Assembly (NCBI GenBank): GCA_030824515.1
Contig: JAVBXN010000032.1
Location: forward strand, 1-64,000
Direction: 5' to 3'
DNA: 64,000 bases
DNA from: Pelobacter sp.
GTDB taxonomy: Bacteria > Desulfobacterota > Desulfuromonadia > Geobacterales > Pseudopelobacteraceae
Within the stretch, counting starts at the first letter, position 1. The number at the start of each line of letters is the position of its first letter. The notes under the pieces were generated by a model. The model ran no database searches, was not told where the DNA came from, and was given only the letters and a program-made list of their open reading frames with translations. Position numbers and translations under genes: made by a program. Below are positions 1-8,072 of this stretch, piece after piece.

Positions 1-2342
1 GCATAAGTTCCGGCGGCAGTGGGTGCGACTATGCTGCCGTTATATGTGCTTGTTGTGCTCAACCCGGCTGGAGAAGTGACAACGGTTGCCGACTTGGCGC
101 TGCCGTCATAGGTCTGGCTCAGGTTACTCAGAGTTGCTGTTGCCGCGGCCTTGTTGACCGTGATCGAAACGCTGGCATTGGCGCTGTTGTAGGCCGTTGT
201 ATCGTTCGGCGTGAAAACCAGCGACAGGGTCTGCGGTCCGGCATTCAGCACCGTGCCGGCTGCCGGAGTGTAGGCAAAGCTGCCCGGCACGTTTGCGGTC
301 GCATTAAGCTGCGTGGCCGAAAGTGCGGTGCCGTAAGTGATCGCTGCCGGTGTCGGCCAGGTTATGACCGGATCCTGCACACTGACGGTGCCGACCGTGA
401 TGTTGAAGCTGTAGCTGGCCGTGCCCCCCTGGCCGTCACTTACCTGTGCCGTTACCGCGTGTACCTGGTTGTTCTGGTCGGCGGTAGGCGTCCAGCCGAT
501 CACTCCGGTGGTGCCGATGGTCATGCCGGTCGGTTTGGTCGTAAGACTGTAGGTCAGGGCGTTGCCGTCCGGATCGCTGGCTACGATCCGGTAGCTGTAG
601 AAGGCCCCGACCGTAGCCGTGGCCGGAGGCAGGGTGGCGGTGCTGATCACCGGCGGTCGGTTGACATGGGTGACGACGATGGTGAAGTCCTGATAGGCAT
701 ATTGACCGTTGCCGTCATTGACGACGATCTGCACGGCCTGGTTTCCGGCCTGGGACATGGTTGGCGTCCATGACACCTGGTTGCCGGTGATGGTCATGCC
801 CAGCGGTCTCACGATAAAGCCGTAACTCAATGTATCGCCGTCCGGGTCGCCGGCCGTGATGGTGTAGCTGTAGAGCTGATAGTCGTTGGCTGTCAGGGTC
901 GGGGTGCTGGTGATTACCGGCGGGTGGTTGACCTTGTTGACCGTCAGGGTGAAGGTCTTGCTGGCGCTGATGTTGCCGACGCCCGAGTCGGTTACCGTTA
1001 CGGTGATAACGTATGTTCCGGCAACGCTGACCGGGTAGCTGATGAGTCCTCCGGCGGAAATGGTCATGCCGGCCGGGGCATTGCTAAGCTCATAGGTGAG
1101 CGTGTCCGTTGTATCGGCATCCAGGGCCATGACCTGGTAGGTAAACGCAGCGCCTTCATCGATGGAGGCTGCCGGAATGGCGCCCATCAGCGGAGGGTGA
1201 TTGCAGAGCGCGGCCGGGTCGGTGATGCGGGTCGGGAAGGCCTGATCGCTTACCAGCAGCAGTTCGTTGGTTATGTCGCTGGCGGAGTTTACGGTGATCG
1301 ACAGCTGTTTGCTCTGTGTATCAGCGCCGGCAGCCAGGGACGGCAGGCTCCAGGTGACGCTGTTGGCGCCCTGGTCGTATACAGCGCCGTCCGCCGGCGG
1401 GTCCGTGGCTGGAACGGTGCTCGTGGGCAGAAAGTCGATGATCCTGATGTTGTTGAGGTTGTCAACGCTGTTGGCCAGGTTATCAAAGCTGACGGTGTAG
1501 TCCGCCTGCCCGCCGTAGGTTACGCAACCGACATGGGTTTTTGCGGCAGTGACCGGTTTGGTGTAGTACAGGTCTTCGTTGATTGTAAAACTGAGCGATT
1601 GGCTGGCCGGAATACTCAAGTCCCACTGCTGGGCGTACTGCATGTCATCGCCGTAGCCGTAGGTTGTCTGGGGGATCGACAGGTCGCTGGGGGTGTCGTC
1701 CTTCATTTCGGGCAGAAGGTAGATCTGGTTGTTGTCAAGGTCGTATTTGTTCGGGGGGAGTGTCGATTCATGGACAATCACGACTCCGCTGCCATCGGCC
1801 TGGTCGCCGTTCTGGTAGACCTTGCCAGCGATCAGTTCCACGTTATCGGACGGTGTGGCCAGGTCGCTGATGTCGAAGTCCGAGTATTCGAACAGGTGGT
1901 AATCCAGATCGGAGGTGGAAATGTTGCTGATAGTGACGTTCTTCTGCAGCCGGGGAGTTCCTCCGGCGGGATAGGTAAGTATATAGCCGACGGTGATGTT
2001 GAAGGTGTCGGCAAGGGTGTAGGTCAGGGAGAGCGTGTTGGGACTCGTGGTAGATGGCGGAGTAACGCTGGTCAGGGGGAGCGACTCCAGTGACTTCTCC
2101 ATGCCGGCCGGTCCGATGCGATACCAGAACCACTGCTGCCAGAGCCGCTCGGAGCCGTCAACCACCAGGGAGTAAAGACCGGTGTAGGGCGTTGTGTCGT
2201 CCACGACAGCCTTGGCGATGATGTAGCCGTCACCATCTTTGACCTGCAGGGTATGGACCGCGGCTTCGCTGTCGGGGACCATAATGCACATTACCAGCAA
2301 AAGCTGAACAAAAATTGCTAATTTAATTACAATACTCTTCAT
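1..2342 (-). CDS. Large secreted multi-domain Ig-like protein (C-terminus beyond window)
   Basis: An open frame runs from an ATG at 2342 to the window edge without a stop, giving about 780 visible codons. AGGAG lies 7 nt before the ATG. A Sec signal peptide (MKSIVIKLAIF..., cleavage near DSEA) opens it. Residues ~25-265 form a region I do not recognise. Residues ~265-370 resemble a DUF11-type repeat. Three He_PIG/cadherin-like Ig repeats follow at ~380-650, each with an NHPP or NRPP linker and a late TV or VT strand. From ~652 come MBG-type beta repeats (ITWPTPAAITYG, later QTYDGSAK). The start is 18 bp after the stop of the DUF1566 gene, so the two are probably one operon. It is probably a cell-surface or secreted adhesin-like protein. 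The ligand cannot be told from sequence. Confidence 0.85.
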   Translation of the reverse strand, partial: MKSIVIKLAIFVQLLLVMCIMVPDSEAAVHTLQVKDGDGYIIAKAVVDDTTPYTGLYSLVVDGSERLWQQWFWYRIGPAGMEKSLESLPLTSVTPPSTTSPNTLSLTYTLADTFNITVGYILTYPAGGTPRLQKNVTISNISTSDLDYHLFEYSDFDISDLATPSDNVELIAGKVYQNGDQADGSGVVIVHESTLPPNKYDLDNNQIYLLPEMKDDTPSDLSIPQTTYGYGDDMQYAQQWDLSIPASQSLSFTINEDLYYTKPVTAAKTHVGCVTYGGQADYTVSFDNLANSVDNLNNIRIIDFLPTSTVPATDPPADGAVYDQGANSVTWSLPSLAAGADTQSKQLSITVNSASDITNELLLVSDQAFPTRITDPAALCNHPPLMGAIPAASIDEGAAFTYQVMALDADTTDTLTYELSNAPAGMTISAGGLISYPVSVAGTYVITVTVTDSGVGNISASKTFTLTVNKVNHPPVITSTPTLTANDYQLYSYTITAGDPDGDTLSYGFIVRPLGMTITGNQVSWTPTMSQAGNQAVQIVVNDGNGQYAYQDFTIVVTHVNRPPVISTATLPPATATVGAFYSYRIVASDPDGNALTYSLTTKPTGMTIGTTGVIGWTPTADQNNQVHAVTAQVSDGQGGTASYSFNITVGTVSVQDPVITWPTPAAITYGTALSATQLNATANVPGSFAYTPAAGTVLNAGPQTLSLVFTPNDTTAYNSANASVSITVNKAAATATLSNLSQTYDGSAKSATVVTSPAGLSTTSTYNGSIVAPTAAGTY

Positions 2343-2360
2343 TCGCTGCTCCTGCCCCCG

Positions 2361-4310
2361 TTAAATTATCGTCAGATTCTCCACAACCGCGGACCCTCTC
2401 TGAAATGTCAATGACCCGCTAACCGTGGTTACTCCGCTGTTCAGCAGGAAAGCGGAATCATAGCCCCCCTTGATCGTTACACTGATGTCCCTGTCCAGCG
2501 TGAAAGCGCTGAAGGTGACTGCTTGAGTCTGAATGGTCATGCCACTTGTCGTAGCCGGATCAGCGTAAGCTTCCTGCAGTGTGTTGAAGTCGGTTCTGAC
2601 ACTGTTTGCGGGGACTTTGGCTTGTGTGAGTTTGAATTCGGAAGTGACGGTGCAGTCGGCGGATAGCGTGCCGGTTGCATAACTGTTGCCGGCCAGCGTT
2701 CCGCCGCAGCCGCTGACACCAGCGATGTAATAACCGCTGCCGGCATTTACGACAAAGGTAGTGCTTGCTCCGATGTTAAAGATTTGTGGTACGTTTGGAG
2801 TCATGCTGCCGCTACCGATAATGGCGGTGGAGACTACGCAGGTTTGGGTGATGGTGACATTCACGATGATCGTATCCAGCCCCCCCTTGCCGTCTGAAAC
2901 CTGGACGATGAAACTGTCCGAACCGACATAGCCGGTCGTGGGAGTGTAAGAGACAATCACGCTTGACCCGCTGCCGCTCGCCACGGCCGTTCCGTTGGAT
3001 GCGGCCCCGGAAATGCTCCAGGTGAGAGTGTCGTTATCGGCGTCGGTTGCATGCAAGGTCAGGTTGAACGAAGTCGGAGCCCCGTTTTTACTCATTGATA
3101 CTGATGTGGATTCACCTTCCGAAATCAGCGGCGCGCTGTTCGGCAGCGCATCACGCACCGGCCAGACGTAATAATCATCCCACCCACCGGCGACACCAGA
3201 TTTGTTGTCGTACTCCGCATAACCATCGTAAATACTTACTAACCATGCATCAACGGCACTGCCGGTGTTGCTGCTGGATGACCAATAGTAGTCATAGAAG
3301 CCGAATTTGGCGTCAGTGAACAGATGCCCGGTCGGCAGTGCCGGGCTTGAGTTCTCAAAGTCGATCAGACTCTGCATCTCCTTGCGGTTGGGCAGGCGCC
3401 AATCGCCGGCCAGCGAGCCGTCGGTCAGAGAACAAGCGCCACTGGCCAGAGCATTGGCGCTGTTCAGCGCACTTTGCCAATTCTGCAGACCGAAACAGTT
3501 GGCATTGGTCAGCCAGACCAGTCCGGTCAGATTATCGGTAACCGTGCCGTTGCCGTTGTTCGTAAAACGCGGATCGGGCCAGGCCACGCCGGCCAGTTTG
3601 TCGCCATCCTGGCCGCTGCCGGCACAGGCAACCGGGAGGCCGCCCGAGTCCCAGCAACTCTTCTGGCCGCTTTGCGGTAACTGTGCCGGTGCCGCCGAGG
3701 GATTTACCGCTTTAGTGTCACGAACCGGCCAGGCATAGGGAGCTGATTCGGCCTTATCACCCATGATCAGGTAACCATCTTTCATGTCCATGATCCAGGC
3801 GTACTCATTGTAGTCGGTTACCGCATACGTGCTGGAGAGCCAGTAAAAATCGTTTTTGACATTGCCGAACGGGTGTACTTGTGGAATAGCAGGAAGGTTT
3901 CGACCCAGGTCCACCAGACTGCCCAGCTCGACCGCGTTGGGCAGTCGCCAGTCACCGGCCAGAGATCCGTCGCTAAGCGAGCATGCTCCGTCCGACAGCA
4001 CATTGGCGCTGTTCAGTGCCCCCTGCCAGTCCTGAACGCCAAAGCAATCGGCGTTCTTCAGCCAGATCAGCCCGGTCAGGTTGTCGGTAACGGTGCCGTT
4101 GGAATTATCCGTAAAGCGTGGATCGGGCCAGGCAACACCGGCCAGTTTATCGCCGTCCTGGCCTGTGCCGGCACAGGTGATTTCTGCTCCGGCGGTATCA
4201 TAACACTTGGTTTGCCCGGTTTGAGGAAGTTGGATGGTTGAAGCATGTATTACGGGGGACGAACATAGAAGAAGCAGAGAAATGGCAGAGGTAAATGTAC
4301 CGGTATTCAT
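2361..4310 (-). CDS. Secreted protein with two DUF1566 domains, Ig-like, InlB-like and C-terminal KGGYD module
   Basis: 649 residues. I start at the ATG at 4310, not 15 codons upstream, because AAAGG precedes it by about 7 nt and a clean signal peptide follows (MNTGTFTSAISLLLLC, cleavage near IHAS). Two near-identical DUF1566 (Lcl C-terminal-like) domains occupy ~30-192 and ~205-385. Both carry AGVAWPDPRFT, NGTVTDNLTGL and LAGDWRLPN and end in WPVRD, so they look like a tandem duplication. Residues ~387-487 are a cadherin-like Ig domain (YTPTTGYVGSDSF, VSDGKGG). Residues ~490-565 resemble a divergent InlB B-repeat. The last ~80 residues contain VTIKGGYDSAF and end in VENLTII, a module also found at the end of the 47.4-50.3 kb protein. 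Function unknown; surface or secreted is the likely location. Confidence 0.85.
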   Translation of the reverse strand: MNTGTFTSAISLLLLCSSPVIHASTIQLPQTGQTKCYDTAGAEITCAGTGQDGDKLAGVAWPDPRFTDNSNGTVTDNLTGLIWLKNADCFGVQDWQGALNSANVLSDGACSLSDGSLAGDWRLPNAVELGSLVDLGRNLPAIPQVHPFGNVKNDFYWLSSTYAVTDYNEYAWIMDMKDGYLIMGDKAESAPYAWPVRDTKAVNPSAAPAQLPQSGQKSCWDSGGLPVACAGSGQDGDKLAGVAWPDPRFTNNGNGTVTDNLTGLVWLTNANCFGLQNWQSALNSANALASGACSLTDGSLAGDWRLPNRKEMQSLIDFENSSPALPTGHLFTDAKFGFYDYYWSSSSNTGSAVDAWLVSIYDGYAEYDNKSGVAGGWDDYYVWPVRDALPNSAPLISEGESTSVSMSKNGAPTSFNLTLHATDADNDTLTWSISGAASNGTAVASGSGSSVIVSYTPTTGYVGSDSFIVQVSDGKGGLDTIIVNVTITQTCVVSTAIIGSGSMTPNVPQIFNIGASTTFVVNAGSGYYIAGVSGCGGTLAGNSYATGTLSADCTVTSEFKLTQAKVPANSVRTDFNTLQEAYADPATTSGMTIQTQAVTFSAFTLDRDISVTIKGGYDSAFLLNSGVTTVSGSLTFQRGSAVVENLTII

Positions 4311-4355
4311 TGATCGACCTTTCCGATGAATAAAAGAGGTGTCCAAGAGAGGCAA

Positions 4356-4383
4356 AACCGCCCCACAACAGTGAAAGGCGGTT
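4356..4383 (-). terminator. Hairpin plus short T-run between ccsA and the DUF1566 gene
   Basis: On the minus strand AACCGCC (4383-4377) pairs with GGCGGTT (4362-4356), followed by a short T run. It lies about 95 nt past the ccsA stop and only about 8 nt past the predicted transcription start of the DUF1566 gene. It can therefore be the ccsA terminator, a 5'-UTR hairpin or attenuator of the downstream gene, or both. Confidence 0.5.
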
Positions 4384-4398
4384 CAACCCTGACCAGTA

Positions 4399-4427
4399 TA
4401 TTTACATATTCTTATTGTATTTTTCAA
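4399..4427 (-). promoter_or_regulatory. Candidate sigma-70 promoter for the DUF1566/Ig-protein operon
   Basis: On the minus strand TTGAAA (4427-4422) and TAAATA (4404-4399) are separated by 17 nt inside an AT-rich spacer. The predicted start near 4391 places the 4356-4383 hairpin at the very 5' end of the transcript. Confidence 0.45.
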
Positions 4428-4478
4428 GTTAAATTTTGTTATATTTTAAAGCATAATTAATAATTTACGAATCCCGGT

Positions 4479-5204
4479 TCAAAAACTGTGCGAACTCTTC
4501 ATCAGCATGCTGACACCCAGATAGGTGAACAACATCACAAACACGCCGACAATCCCGAGCCAGGCGGTAAGTTTATCCCAACCGGCCCCCTTCAGCCTGA
4601 CATGCAGCACCATCGCGTAAAAAAGCCACAATACGGATGTCCACAACTCCTTTGGTGTCCAGAGCCAGTAGGTGCCCCAGGCATAATAGCCCCAGATTCC
4701 ACCGGATATCATTGATGCCGAGAAGAACGTCCATCCAACCAGTGCTGCTTTGTAGTACACATCCAGATAACTTCTGGTTCCCGAAAACAGAAAGGCTGCG
4801 CAGACCACTCCGCCGATCGCGAACAGCGCGTAAGCAAAAAAAGCCACTACCACATGCAGCTCGAACCAGAATGTATCCAGAATCTGGGGCAGCGGCATGT
4901 TGAGCGGCTTGAATCTTAATGCCAGCAGCGTGACCGCGCCGGCCGACAAACCGGCGGCAACGGTAAACCAGCGCACGCCGCGCAGGATCGGCGAAAATGA
5001 CATGAATAGCCCGACAGCCGCCAACGACAGTGCGAAGAACAGCAACGTGTCATGCGGACCGATTAACGGCAGGCGACCGAGGGCAAGTCCGCGACTGCCG
5101 ACATAGATCAGTTCAGCAAGCAGGCCGGCCATGAGGCCGATACGCCAACGTGTGCCGAAGAATAGTACGATTACTGCAAACCAGGGCATCCAGTTGATGG
5201 TCAT
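4479..5204 (-). CDS. ccsA: CcsA/ResC-like cytochrome c biogenesis membrane protein
   Basis: 241 residues, about eight hydrophobic segments. CcsA/ResC proteins (System II cytochrome c maturation) carry haem across the membrane with a tryptophan-rich WWD-type loop and flanking histidines. Seen here: the Trp-rich stretch GTYWLWTPKELWTS between two membrane segments, a membrane histidine in FWFELHVVV and another in YAMVLHVRL. The usual WDPKE is WTPKE here, so the Asp is replaced. The ATG at 5204 is chosen over a TTG at 5231, which would overlap the upstream gene. GAGG lies at the upstream gene's TGA, 13 bp before. It is probably co-transcribed with the zinc-ribbon protein. It could be a diverged paralogue rather than the main synthetase subunit; no CcsB/ResB is adjacent. 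Confidence 0.8.
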   Translation of the reverse strand: MTINWMPWFAVIVLFFGTRWRIGLMAGLLAELIYVGSRGLALGRLPLIGPHDTLLFFALSLAAVGLFMSFSPILRGVRWFTVAAGLSAGAVTLLALRFKPLNMPLPQILDTFWFELHVVVAFFAYALFAIGGVVCAAFLFSGTRSYLDVYYKAALVGWTFFSASMISGGIWGYYAWGTYWLWTPKELWTSVLWLFYAMVLHVRLKGAGWDKLTAWLGIVGVFVMLFTYLGVSMLMKSSHSF

Positions 5205-5217
5205 CAGTTCCGCCGCC

Positions 5218-6054
5218 TCAGAGCCTGACAACGGTTGTGATGGTGCGTTCGTGCAGATAACGTTCCAGCAAGTACAGGGGGATTCCGACCAGAGCGCTGA
5301 TGAAGATGATGTTGAAGACTTCGATCAGGTAGCCGGCAATTGTATGGGGAATCGGCTCCAGCACCCAAAGAATGAAACCGACGAGCATGGACACCGGCAC
5401 ATAGGCCATGGCGGTCCAGATCAGCCATGTAAGCGCTTTGAGCGAGAAATGCATATGCCTGAGGAACATGACCGCCACGGACAGGGTAAGCAATCCGTAG
5501 ATGGATTTAACCCAGTGCATGACACCGAAATTAAGGAAAACATACCAGCCGGAAACCTGCTCATCGCGCTGTTCCGAGAGCCTCGCCTGTATCGCCTGGC
5601 CATCGTAACCGATCACGCCCCACAAACCGACCGCTACTATCACGACCGCTGCCAATGCCACCCCCCAGCCGACCAGGTTGACCGGATGCAGGTTCTCCAG
5701 AAACTCGGCAATCGGTGCCGATTCCGCCTCGGATTGGGGCGGTTCTTCATCACGATTGAACTTCTTCGACAGAAGTTCCTGATTCCTCTGCTGCAGTACT
5801 TCTTCGCGCTGGCGCTCCACAAAGGACTTGACCAATACACCACACTTGGGACAGGTGCCGAATGTTTCGTCTCCGAATGTGCTGAAATTGCAGGCCGGAC
5901 AGGTATCAACCAGATACGAATCGTTGCCTGCTCGCGGTTTTCTCACCGTAAAGCCCTGTTGACAGCGCGGACAGCTTACAAAACGCCCGGCTTCCGGGAT
6001 TTCATGTTCAGGTATGCTGCCAACGGCGTTGCACTTGGGACAGGTAATCTTCAT
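5218..6054 (-). CDS. Zinc-ribbon membrane protein (MJ0042-type finger plus four TM segments)
   Basis: 278 residues. The N-terminus is an MJ0042-like finger (CPKC near residue 4, CPRC near residue 28). A second ribbon follows at ~51-72 (CPAC, CPKC). A charged, Gln/Glu-rich linker (~75-125) leads to four hydrophobic segments at roughly 130-153, 170-200, 207-232 and 243-268. The two cysteine pairs should each bind zinc in the cytoplasm. No enzymatic motif is visible. It lies 13 bp upstream of the CcsA-like gene on the same strand, so a role in membrane or cytochrome assembly is possible, but that is only context. The ATG at 6054 is the natural start because the finger begins immediately. Confidence 0.75.
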   Translation of the reverse strand: MKITCPKCNAVGSIPEHEIPEAGRFVSCPRCQQGFTVRKPRAGNDSYLVDTCPACNFSTFGDETFGTCPKCGVLVKSFVERQREEVLQQRNQELLSKKFNRDEEPPQSEAESAPIAEFLENLHPVNLVGWGVALAAVVIVAVGLWGVIGYDGQAIQARLSEQRDEQVSGWYVFLNFGVMHWVKSIYGLLTLSVAVMFLRHMHFSLKALTWLIWTAMAYVPVSMLVGFILWVLEPIPHTIAGYLIEVFNIIFISALVGIPLYLLERYLHERTITTVVRL

Positions 6055-6212
6055 CTTGATGACATCTCCGCGGGGATGATTGCTGAATTCAAAATAGTGC
6101 TATTTGTATCAAATGATTGTCAAGCTGTCATCATTACAATTACCGGATCCCAACAAGTAATAAACCTTAAGAAACTTCCGCCATGACAATATTAATATCG
6201 GCAGCAACAATC

Positions 6213-6241
6213 TGCACAAAAATTAAAATTTGCGGTATAGT
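6213..6241 (+). promoter_or_regulatory. Candidate sigma-70 promoter upstream of the PATAN-GAF gene
   Basis: TGCACA (6213-6218) and TATAGT (6236-6241) are spaced by 17 nt, about 32 nt before the chosen start codon. The -35 match is weak and the -10 is good. Confidence 0.35.
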
Positions 6242-6272
6242 ACACACCACAAAACTGGAAGGGGGCATGTAT

Positions 6273-8027
6273 ATGTCATTTAACGGCGCTCTGGAGCATA
6301 TTCCACTCGTAGACGTTATCCAACTTCTTCATATGACCGCCAAGACCGGCATACTGTACCTGAAGAGTCCGAAAGGCGAAAGCCAGTTGGTCTTTCACGA
6401 AGGTTATTTTGTCAGTGCCAACCATCTCAACGACAGTGTGCGTATCGGCAGTGTTTTGGTGGATATGGGAGCCATAACCACCGAACAGCTCGAACAGGCG
6501 CTGGATCTGCAGAAAAACGCCGGCCAGGACAGAAAACCGTTAATTGCAATGATGATCGAACAGGGTGTGATCGACAAGGACACCGCCTACAATGGTCTGG
6601 AATCACTGATAGAAATGACGATAGTTGAAGTTATGACATGGCCTAGCGGCACATTTACGCTGGATGTTTCAAAAGAGTACGTTTCGGACGAGTATCGCTA
6701 CTTCCCGGAAAAACTGCATCAGGAGATCCTTCTTAATGCCCAGGGCGTTTTGATGGATGCTCTGCGTATTTACGATGAAAAGATGCGGGACGGAACACTG
6801 AGCAAACTGTTTTTCAGCAGTGAAAGCTCCGAAGAAGCCCCCGGTACTGACAATGATGCAAGCGCTTCGGTCATCACCGCCGACCTGTTGGGACTGGAAG
6901 ATCTGGATACGATAGAACGTGAAATCCCGGCGGTGTTCACCGGCCTGGTTGATCATGACCCGGCCAAGCAGCACCGTCACATTGTTGCAACCGCGCTGCC
7001 TGAGGCTCCCCTAGACCGTCAGGAACAGCTGGTGTCATATCTTTGCGATATCTCCCGCAAAACCTCCGACTCTTCAAAGCCGCCTGTGACGGCGGTAATC
7101 CTGATGACGAGGGACGAACTGTTGTCGCATGTGATCACCACCTATTGCAGACATGAAAACCTGTTTGCCTTTTCGACCGATGATGAAGCAACCCTGGACA
7201 TGATTATCGAACAGTCACTGGGACGTGATCTGCATCCGGTTCTGGTCTTCGATGTAACTGATGAGGACGATAAGGATCAGTCTCTGGAATTCGTGCTCCG
7301 CCGGTTGAACTCCTATCCCCGGATAACCGTGTTGATTGCGGCATGTAGCGGAATGTGGAACTCCAACGGCATGCGGGCCATGGAAACAGGAGTCCGCGCC
7401 ATCATGCCGCGCCCCTGCCGCCAGTGTCATGGCGACCGTTACGTGACACTGATGATCGACTTCATGTCTTCGCTGGGACGTTTTTTAAAGACGGTCATGC
7501 CACCCTGTCAACCGGAAATCGAGCAGCGTTTCAGCAGCAGCATGGCCCGGATGAGAACTCTTTCCGAGCCACCGGAGATTGCACTGGCGTTGCTGAACTT
7601 CGCATCGCTGCAATTCGAAAGGGTGATCACCTTCGTGGTTGCCAAATCGGAACTGATCGCCGAGAAATCAATCGGCGTCACCAGTTGCAAATCCGACGGC
7701 CCGACACAGCCGCTGATGTTCAGGATAGCTCTCGAAAGCCGTTCCCTCTTCCATGAGGCGGTTGAAAAAGGCCGCCCCTATTTCGGGCAACGCAACGACA
7801 CCGTTCTGACAACGGTGCTTTACAAGGAGATCGGAGCTCCACGCAGTCCGAAAGTGATGATATTGCCACTTATCAGCCGGGGCAAGGTGATCGCCCTGAC
7901 CTATGCCGATTTCGGCACAAAACCGGTATCTCCGCCGCATGTCGGCCTGCTGGAAGCGATGGCTCAACACGCCGGACTGGTGCTGGACAACGCGCTGTAC
8001 CGCAAGAGCATTGAAAAGCCTGCCTGA
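6273..8027 (+). CDS. PATAN (DUF4388)-GAF signalling protein
   Basis: 584 residues. The ATG at 6273 is chosen because GGAAGGGGG ends 7 nt before it; an ATG at 6267 is too close and upstream starts lack a site. Residues ~1-110 match the PATAN/DUF4388 type (FNGALEHIPLVDVIQLL, TGILYL, LVFHEGYFVSA, IGSVLVDMGAIT). Such domains are common in gliding and pilus regulators of myxobacteria and Geobacter. The middle (~270-400) resembles a receiver-like alpha/beta fold without a clear phosphorylation site. The C-terminal ~170 residues look like a GAF domain (ending EAMAQHAGLVLDNALYRK). The pilT paralogue starts 45 bp downstream, so it probably regulates pilus retraction or a related motor. Cytoplasmic; ligand unknown. 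Confidence 0.75.
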   Translation: MSFNGALEHIPLVDVIQLLHMTAKTGILYLKSPKGESQLVFHEGYFVSANHLNDSVRIGSVLVDMGAITTEQLEQALDLQKNAGQDRKPLIAMMIEQGVIDKDTAYNGLESLIEMTIVEVMTWPSGTFTLDVSKEYVSDEYRYFPEKLHQEILLNAQGVLMDALRIYDEKMRDGTLSKLFFSSESSEEAPGTDNDASASVITADLLGLEDLDTIEREIPAVFTGLVDHDPAKQHRHIVATALPEAPLDRQEQLVSYLCDISRKTSDSSKPPVTAVILMTRDELLSHVITTYCRHENLFAFSTDDEATLDMIIEQSLGRDLHPVLVFDVTDEDDKDQSLEFVLRRLNSYPRITVLIAACSGMWNSNGMRAMETGVRAIMPRPCRQCHGDRYVTLMIDFMSSLGRFLKTVMPPCQPEIEQRFSSSMARMRTLSEPPEIALALLNFASLQFERVITFVVAKSELIAEKSIGVTSCKSDGPTQPLMFRIALESRSLFHEAVEKGRPYFGQRNDTVLTTVLYKEIGAPRSPKVMILPLISRGKVIALTYADFGTKPVSPPHVGLLEAMAQHAGLVLDNALYRKSIEKPA

Positions 8028-8072
8028 TCTGTTATACAAGAAGCAATCTTCGATTCATTTACTGCGGGGGAA

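Noticed and set aside
924-2093. 389-residue plus-strand ORF rich in Gly, Val and Asp
   Set aside because: Antisense to the Ig-like secreted protein, whose frame has a signal peptide, ribosome-binding site and recognisable repeats.
5131-6186. 351-residue plus-strand ORF
   Set aside because: It covers the antisense of the zinc-ribbon gene and part of ccsA and shows no domain.
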